Of a stretch of DNA of 10,637 bases, positions 7,274-10,637 are shown one piece after another. The number at the start of each line of letters is the position of its first letter. Positions within the stretch are counted from its first letter, which is position 1. Source of the stretch: Candidatus Omnitrophota bacterium (GTDB lineage Bacteria; Omnitrophota; Gorgyraeia; Gygaellales; Profunditerraquicolaceae); contig JAQUQA010000027.1 in the NCBI GenBank assembly GCA_028716305.1, forward strand, positions 1 through 10,637, written 5' to 3'. The notes below the pieces were generated by a model. It was not told where the DNA came from, did not search any database, and was given only the letters and a program-made list of their open reading frames with translations. The translations under genes and the position numbers were made by a program.

Positions 7274-7549
7274 ATGGCAAGGACATCTAGCTCGAAGCCT
7301 GCGACATTTAAGCTAAGTGCTCCTCAGGCAAAAAGGGTCAGTGTGGTAGGTAATTTTAATAACTGGGACACCAAGAGTAACTTGGCAAAGAAAGATTCCA
7401 GGGGAAACTGGATGGTTAAATTGAACCTCAAGCCCGGGAAATACGAATATAAGTTTTTCGTTGACGGACAGTGGGTTAACGACCCCGGATGCAAGAGCTG
7501 CGTGCCTAATTCCTTTGGTTCACATAATTGCACCGTAGAAATCCGATAG
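7274..7549 (+). CDS. Stand-alone AMPK-type glycogen-binding (CBM48) protein
   Basis: The 91-residue protein is a single E-set/CBM48 domain of the kind found in the AMPK beta subunit and at the N-terminus of glycogen branching enzymes. It has VVGNFNNWD (24–32) and GKYEYKFFVDGQWVNDP (55–71). Aligned by eye to AMPK beta1, the glycogen contacts map to W31, K60, W67, F81 (Leu in AMPK) and N85. There is no catalytic domain, signal peptide or membrane segment, so it should be cytoplasmic. Three Cys (C73, C76, C86) are unusual for the fold. AAAGGAGG at 7261–7268 is a very strong ribosome binding site. A consensus promoter and a strong terminator make it its own transcription unit, suggesting high expression. 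Carbohydrate binding is inferred; a scaffold or regulatory role on storage glycogen is possible but unproven. Confidence 0.88.
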   Translation: MARTSSSKPATFKLSAPQAKRVSVVGNFNNWDTKSNLAKKDSRGNWMVKLNLKPGKYEYKFFVDGQWVNDPGCKSCVPNSFGSHNCTVEIR

Positions 7550-7556
7550 AGATTTT

Positions 7557-7604
7557 ATCCCCCACCTTTAAAAAATAATAAATTTTTAAGGTGGGGGATT
7601 TTTT
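7557..7604 (+). terminator. Strong intrinsic terminator after the CBM48 gene
   Basis: ATCCCCCACCTT (7557–7568) pairs perfectly with AAGGTGGGGGAT (7588–7599). The stem is extended inward by A-run/T-run pairing and followed by six T (7599–7604). It begins 8 nt after the stop codon at 7547–7549. Confidence 0.93.
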
Positions 7605-7625
7605 ATGGCATATTAAAGGTGGATA

Positions 7626-8345
7626 ATGAAATATATTTATGGGCCGGTGAGTTCGCGAAGGCTGGGTTTATCCCTTGGGGTAAGCCTAACTCCTTATAAA
7701 ACATGTACTTTTGACTGTGTTTATTGCCAGCTGGGGAAAACCCCTGAAGTAACGTTGCAGCAGAAGGAGTATGTCCCGGCAGCGGAGATTCTTGAAGAAC
7801 TCAAAGGCTGGATGATGAATCATTCCCGTGAATTAGAGGGCCTGGCCTACATAACTTTTGCCGGAGCCGGGGAACCGACCTTGAATACCAGGATCGGAGA
7901 CTTGATCAGTGAAATCAAGAAAATTACCGGTATACCGGTGGCCGTGATCACCAATGCCTCTTTACTGACAGATGAAATGGTAAGGCAGTCCATCCTGAGC
8001 GCCGATCTTATCGTTCCATCCCTGGATGCCCCCAGTGATACGGTGTTGCAAAAGGTCAACCGCCCGCACGCGGGTATAACAATCGAGCAGATTATCGATG
8101 GTTTAATTCAGCTCAAACAGCAATATCGCGGCAAGATTTGGCTTGAGATCATGCTGGTGCGCGGTTTAAATGACGACCTAAGGTATATTAAGAAGCTTAA
8201 AGAGATAGCGGATAGGCTTGACCCGGATAAGATCCAGCTTAATTCTCCGGTGCGCACTACTACCGAGCCGGATGTGCTGCCTGTGGATAGAAAGAAGCTG
8301 GAAAAGTATTGTAAGATGTTCGGAGAGAAGTGTGAAGTAGTGTAG
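7626..8345 (+). CDS. Radical SAM protein, COG0731 (TYW1-like) group
   Basis: The 239-residue product has the radical SAM cluster motif CTFDCVYC (C27, C31, C34), which binds the 4Fe-4S cluster that cleaves S-adenosylmethionine. AGAGEPT (79–85) is the SAM-binding GGE-type segment, and the rest fits a partial TIM barrel. The start MKYIYGPVSSRRLG is typical of COG0731, the bacterial relatives of the archaeal wyosine enzyme TYW1. The bacterial members have no established reaction, so I do not assign one. AAAGGTGG at 7615–7622 supports the start. The stop lies 5 bases before a heptamer repeat array. From memory, many relatives run further, with an additional C-terminal region, so this copy may be short at its end. 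Preceded by a terminator, it likely has its own transcription start, but I see no clear promoter. Confidence 0.85.
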   Translation: MKYIYGPVSSRRLGLSLGVSLTPYKTCTFDCVYCQLGKTPEVTLQQKEYVPAAEILEELKGWMMNHSRELEGLAYITFAGAGEPTLNTRIGDLISEIKKITGIPVAVITNASLLTDEMVRQSILSADLIVPSLDAPSDTVLQKVNRPHAGITIEQIIDGLIQLKQQYRGKIWLEIMLVRGLNDDLRYIKKLKEIADRLDPDKIQLNSPVRTTTEPDVLPVDRKKLEKYCKMFGEKCEVV

Positions 8346-8350
8346 GTACA

Positions 8351-8378
8351 GAACCAAGGACCAAGGACCAAGAACCAA
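8351..8378. repeat. Heptamer array G(A/G)ACCAA x4
   Basis: Four head-to-tail heptamers, GAACCAA, GGACCAA, GGACCAA, GAACCAA, differ only at the second base. They start 5 bases after the radical SAM stop codon. Confidence 0.85.
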
Positions 8379-8383
8379 GTAAA

Positions 8384-8420
8384 GTCACAGGTCACAAAGT
8401 CACAAAGTCACAAGTCACAA
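8384..8420. repeat. GTCACA array, five 7–8 base units
   Basis: The units are GTCACAG, GTCACAAA, GTCACAAA, GTCACAA and GTCACAA in a row. The GTCACA core is invariant, with a one-base length wobble in the tail. Confidence 0.85.
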
Positions 8421-8426
8421 GGTTTC

Positions 8427-8447
8427 GTTCAGTGTTCAGTGTTCGGC
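8427..8447. repeat. GTTCAGT heptamer array x3
   Basis: GTTCAGT, GTTCAGT, GTTCGGC lie head to tail. This is the third distinct array in the spacer between the radical SAM gene and the tRNA. From 8448 to the tRNA there is only AT-rich sequence with a weak promoter candidate. Confidence 0.7.
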
Positions 8448-8474
8448 ATAAAGCACAAAAGTAAACAAGGTTTT

Positions 8475-8503
8475 TTAACTACTGGGGTGGATAAAGCTAT
8501 AGC
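8475..8503 (+). promoter_or_regulatory. Possible promoter of the tRNA-Arg gene
   Basis: TTAACT (8475–8480) and TATAGC (8498–8503) are 17 bases apart, each matching four of six consensus bases. The predicted start (about 8510) falls right at the tRNA 5' end, which would leave almost no leader, so the call is weak. Confidence 0.3.
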
Positions 8504-8510
8504 GAGTGAC

Positions 8511-8584
8511 GCTCCTGTAGCTCAACCGGATAGAGCGCTAGCCTTCGGAGCTAGGCGTTGCAGGTTCGACTCCTGCCAGGAGCA
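8511..8584 (+). tRNA. tRNA-Arg (anticodon UCG)
   Basis: The cloverleaf is complete. The acceptor GCTCCTG (8511–8517) pairs with CAGGAGC (8577–8583), with discriminator A at 8584. The D stem GCTC/GAGC is at 8520–8523 and 8533–8536. The anticodon stem CTAGC/GCTAG encloses the loop CTTCGGA (8543–8549), giving anticodon TCG at 8545–8547, which reads CGA and possibly other CGN Arg codons. The variable loop has 5 bases. The T stem GCAGG/CCTGC (8560–8564, 8572–8576) encloses TTCGACT. All stems pair without mismatch. The 3' CCA is not encoded, so it must be added enzymatically. The gene is flanked on both sides by short repeat arrays. Confidence 0.97.
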
Positions 8585-8592
8585 GATTGCTT

Positions 8593-8620
8593 GGTAGTTC
8601 ATAGTCGGTAGTCCACAGTT
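8593..8620. repeat. TAGT-type heptamer array downstream of the tRNA
   Basis: Two similar 14-mers (8593–8606 and 8607–8620) split into four heptamers: GGTAGTT, CATAGTC, GGTAGTC, CACAGTT. All have AGT at positions 4–6 and a final pyrimidine. The array starts 8 bases after the tRNA. Confidence 0.65.
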
Positions 8621-8626
8621 TGTTTA

Positions 8627-8708
8627 GATCCCTCGGCACAAGATTCGGATAAGGACGCCTCGGGATCAATTCGCCCCCATTCTTGCTTTCGCAAGAAAGC
8701 ATGGGGGC
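8627..8708 (+). promoter_or_regulatory. Two hairpins in the leader of the small protein gene
   Basis: Hairpin A: GATCCC (8627–8632) and GGC (8635–8637) pair with GCC (8657–8659) and GGGATC (8662–8667) around a 2x2 internal loop. Hairpin B: GCCCCCAT (8673–8680) pairs with ATGGGGGC (8701–8708). Inside it, GCTTTC/GAAAGC closes a GCAA (GNRA) tetraloop with a 4-base bulge. A competing inner stem TTCTTGC/GCAAGAA with loop TTTC is also possible. No T-run follows, so B is not an intrinsic terminator. It ends 5 nt before the Shine-Dalgarno of the next gene. I recognise no known riboswitch or RNA family. A translation control or mRNA-stabilising role is a guess. Confidence 0.5.
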
Positions 8709-8724
8709 TCATTGAGGAGGAATA

Positions 8725-8886
8725 ATGGTCGAAAGGACAGAGTTTAAAGGTAAGCCGTTACTGGTTTTAAAAAGGAGCGAAGAAGATAATTTTCCTTTCT
8801 CCTTCGGAATGAGTAAGGCGAAATTGATCCTGGAAAATATCGAAGAGATCAAGAAATTTGTCGAAGAGAATTCCCAGGCGGCGTAA
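8725..8886 (+). CDS. Small conserved-looking hypothetical protein, 53 residues
   Basis: The product begins MVERTEFKGKPLLVL and continues through FPFSFGMSKAKLILENIEEI to the end NSQAA. A strong Shine-Dalgarno (GAGGAGG, 8714–8720) lies 4 nt before the ATG. The sequence looks like a folded mini-protein: a beta hairpin (about 4–16), a charged turn (KRSEEDN), a short aromatic strand (FPFSF) and an amphipathic helix (about 30–49). There are no Cys residues, signal peptide or membrane segment. Similar short proteins with an FxFG...KAKLxLExxEEIKKFV pattern seem familiar from anaerobic bacteria, but I cannot name a family or function. The codon use and binding site make it a credible gene. It sits downstream of the tRNA and hairpins and upstream of a separate promoter. 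Confidence 0.8.
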   Translation: MVERTEFKGKPLLVLKRSEEDNFPFSFGMSKAKLILENIEEIKKFVEENSQAA

Positions 8887-8901
8887 GGCCGTTGGGAAAA
8901 A

Positions 8902-8929
8902 TTGATTTTAAGCAGATGAATGGTATAAT
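8902..8929 (+). promoter_or_regulatory. Extended -10 promoter for the binding-protein/sensor pair
   Basis: TATAAT (8924–8929) is preceded by TGG (8921–8923), a canonical extended -10. TTGATT (8902–8907) is a 4/6 -35 match at 16 bases. Transcription would start near 8936, just ahead of AAAGGAG (8935–8941). Confidence 0.7.
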
Positions 8930-8950
8930 TAGGTAAAGGAGTTTTGCCTG

Positions 8951-9931
8951 ATGACGAGAAAATTCTCTAATCTGCTTGCCGCGGCAGCGGTTTTGTTAAT
9001 TTTGAATTGCGCCTTCGCCGCCGAGAAAAAATACCCGGGCAAAAAAGTCCTTTTTGTCAATTCCTATCACAAGGGTTATGAGTGGAGCGATGGGGAAGAG
9101 CAAAGCGCCAAGGATATTCTTGTCTCCCAGGGGGTGGAATTCGAGGCGGTCTATATGGACACCAAGAATAATTCCACCGAAGAATTAAAAAAGCAGGCCG
9201 GTTTGCGGGTCAAAGAGTATATCGATAGATTCAAGCCCGACGTAGTCATTACCTCCGACGATAACGCCTTTCAATACGCGATCATGCCCTATTACCGCGA
9301 CAGCGAACTGCCGGTAGTTTTTTGCGGAATTAACTGGGATGTTTCTATATACGGGGCGCCTTACAAGAATACCACCGGCATCATCGAGGCCGGGCTGATC
9401 GGACAGCTTTATAGCCAGTTAAGGAAATATGCAAAAGGGGATAAATTAGGAGTTATCTCCCTGGATGTCCCCGATGAGCGAAAAAATACCCGGTTTTTCG
9501 ACCGCTATATTCCCGCCAGTAAGATCAGCAATGTTTTCGTAAAGGATTTTCAGGCTTGGAAGGATGCCTTCCTGCGACTGCAGAACAGCGTGGATATGAT
9601 CGTCTTTGCCTCGCCCGAAGGGATCAACGGCTGGAACAGGCAGGAGGCGGTACACTTCGTTTATGAACATATCCGGGTTCCTACCGGAACGGGAGCAGTG
9701 GCCATGACCCCTCCGGCATTGATCGGATTGATCAAACTGCCCCATGAGCAGGGGGAATATGCCGCGCGCACCGCATTGCGTATCCTCGACGGAGAAAAAC
9801 CCGCGGATATTCCAATTGCCTTCAGTAAAAAAGGAGGCCTTTATCTCAGCCTGGATTTGGCAGGCAAGCTGGACATCGTGCTGCCTCCTTCAATGTTACG
9901 CAACGCAAAAGTGATTATTGGATTGGAATAA
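8951..9931 (+). CDS. Exported ABC_sub_bind-type substrate-binding protein
   Basis: The 326-residue protein has a signal peptide (hydrophobic about 7–22, likely cleavage after AFA at 23) followed by a two-lobe periplasmic binding fold of the COG2984/ABC_sub_bind kind. Characteristic segments are KKVLFVNSYHKGYEWSDGE, FKPDVVITSDDNAFQYAI, LPVVFCGINWD, and a C-terminal HEQGEYAARTALRILDGEKP that matches the usual hinge and helix. C20 is preceded by Asn (LILNC), a poor lipobox, so I favour a soluble secreted form. AAAGGAG at 8935–8941 supports the start. No ABC permease or ATPase is adjacent. A HAMP sensor follows 7 nt later, so it probably presents a small ligand to that receptor. The ligand cannot be told from sequence. 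Confidence 0.85.
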   Translation: MTRKFSNLLAAAAVLLILNCAFAAEKKYPGKKVLFVNSYHKGYEWSDGEEQSAKDILVSQGVEFEAVYMDTKNNSTEELKKQAGLRVKEYIDRFKPDVVITSDDNAFQYAIMPYYRDSELPVVFCGINWDVSIYGAPYKNTTGIIEAGLIGQLYSQLRKYAKGDKLGVISLDVPDERKNTRFFDRYIPASKISNVFVKDFQAWKDAFLRLQNSVDMIVFASPEGINGWNRQEAVHFVYEHIRVPTGTGAVAMTPPALIGLIKLPHEQGEYAARTALRILDGEKPADIPIAFSKKGGLYLSLDLAGKLDIVLPPSMLRNAKVIIGLE

Positions 9932-9938
9932 GAGGGCC

Positions 9939-10637
9939 ATGCGTTTATCCATTACTCAAAAGATTTTTTTGGGTTTCTCCGTAATCATACTTCTCGCCGT
10001 ATTGATCCTATTGGTCGCTAATCCATTCTTGAACAGGATCAGCCGGCTATCTTCTCAGATTGTCCCCCTTGAAAAAGAGACCTTAGCCTTAGAGAAATAC
10101 AACGAAATGATCCAGCTTTTAGAAAACAGGCTTGAGCTGTATCTGGTCATCGGCAGCCAGGAATCCAAAGAGGAAGTCCTGGAGACGCTGGGCCAACTGG
10201 AGTGGCTTTCCGGCCGTTTTAAAGCGCAAAAGGATTTGGAAGGATTACAGCCGATCTTTGAGTTTAATACCCGGATAGGGGGTTCTACCGGTGAGCTGGT
10301 TGCGGCAATCAGCCAAAAGAAATCGGCATACGAAATAAACCTCCAGCTGTTGGAGGTGCTCAGGCAGATCGACGATTTCAAGAAGGCCTATAAAGAGCTG
10401 CAAAGGCGCAATCTCCAGGAGTCCCTGAATATCGTTACCGCCGAGAGGGTGATTATCGGCATGCTATTACGGACCTTCGTGGCCCTTGAGGTTTCGATAG
10501 TGCTTTTCGGTCTTTTGGCGGCATGGCTGCTTCCCAGGTTGATTACCAGGAATCTTTTTAAATTGCGAAAGGCCACGCAGGAGATCACCGCGGGTAATTT
10601 TTTCACCCGGGTCCATGTTTCAGGAAGAGACGAGATC
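9939..10637 (+). CDS. HAMP-domain membrane sensor, 3' end outside the window
   Basis: The reading frame is open from ATG 9939 to the window end (233 codons, no stop). The start MRLSITQKIFLGFSVI is typical of membrane sensors. TM1 is about 8–27. A mostly helical, Glu/Leu-rich periplasmic sensor region follows (about 30–172), then TM2 (about 178–198). HAMP begins PRLITRNLFKLRKATQEI (199–216) and continues AGNFFTRV to the DEI at 231–233. The output domain is missing. A histidine kinase is most likely, while a methyl-accepting or GGDEF protein cannot be excluded. The start lies 7 nt after the binding-protein stop with AGAGGG (9931–9936) as a weak ribosome binding site, indicating an operon. The long helical extracytoplasmic region could receive the liganded binding protein. 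Confidence 0.85.
   Translation, partial: MRLSITQKIFLGFSVIILLAVLILLVANPFLNRISRLSSQIVPLEKETLALEKYNEMIQLLENRLELYLVIGSQESKEEVLETLGQLEWLSGRFKAQKDLEGLQPIFEFNTRIGGSTGELVAAISQKKSAYEINLQLLEVLRQIDDFKKAYKELQRRNLQESLNIVTAERVIIGMLLRTFVALEVSIVLFGLLAAWLLPRLITRNLFKLRKATQEITAGNFFTRVHVSGRDEI

Noticed and set aside
8108..8395. Minus-strand open frame running through the heptamer repeats and the radical SAM gene
   Set aside because: Its N-terminal part is translated repeat sequence and the rest is antisense to a recognised gene.
8511..8584. tRNA read with anticodon CGG by shifting the loop one base
   Set aside because: Symmetric 5-bp stem and 7-base loop with T at position 33 fix the anticodon as TCG.
8673..8713. 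Intrinsic terminator from the GC-rich hairpin
   Set aside because: It is followed by TCATTGAGG, not a T-run, on either strand, and a ribosome binding site follows immediately.
8951..9025. Lipoprotein signal with C20
   Set aside because: The residue before Cys is Asn, which does not fit a lipobox, whereas AFA followed by AEK gives a good signal peptidase I site.

Overview
The window comes from an LPS-making (diderm) bacterium. All genes lie on the + strand. My best guess is an uncultured Omnitrophota or related PVC-type lineage. This rests on an LpxC–FabZ fusion, LpxI instead of LpxH, a stand-alone AMPK-type glycogen-binding protein, and spacers filled with short tandem repeats. It is an inference; no marker gene here proves it.

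Region 1 (1–7210) is an outer-membrane assembly and lipid A operon: bamA, skp/ompH, lpxD, a fused lpxC–fabZ, lpxA and lpxI. BamA inserts beta-barrels and Skp chaperones them across the periplasm. LpxA, LpxC and LpxD carry out the first three lipid A steps, and LpxI cleaves UDP-2,3-diacylglucosamine to lipid X. The FabZ half of the fusion belongs to the fatty acid cycle that draws on the same 3-hydroxyacyl-ACP pool. lpxB and lpxK are not in the window. Two spacers (after bamA and before lpxA) hold an inverted unit followed by tandem 7- or 8-base repeats. lpxA has no visible Shine-Dalgarno because the repeat array runs up to its start codon.

Region 2 (7211–7606) is a compact single-gene unit: a consensus-like promoter, a strong ribosome binding site, a 91-residue CBM48/AMPK-beta-like protein with its glycogen-contact residues, and a strong intrinsic terminator.

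Region 3 (7607–8950) holds a COG0731-type radical SAM gene, a spacer with three different heptamer-type arrays, a tRNA-Arg(UCG), a fourth array, two RNA hairpins, and a 53-residue protein with a strong ribosome binding site.

Region 4 (8887–10637) starts with an extended -10 promoter. It drives an exported ABC_sub_bind-type binding protein, followed 7 nt later by a two-TM HAMP protein cut by the window end. Together they look like a periplasmic sensing module rather than a transporter.

The most unusual signal is the set of six short-repeat arrays. They have different sequences but the same 7–8 base period, and all sit in spacers.
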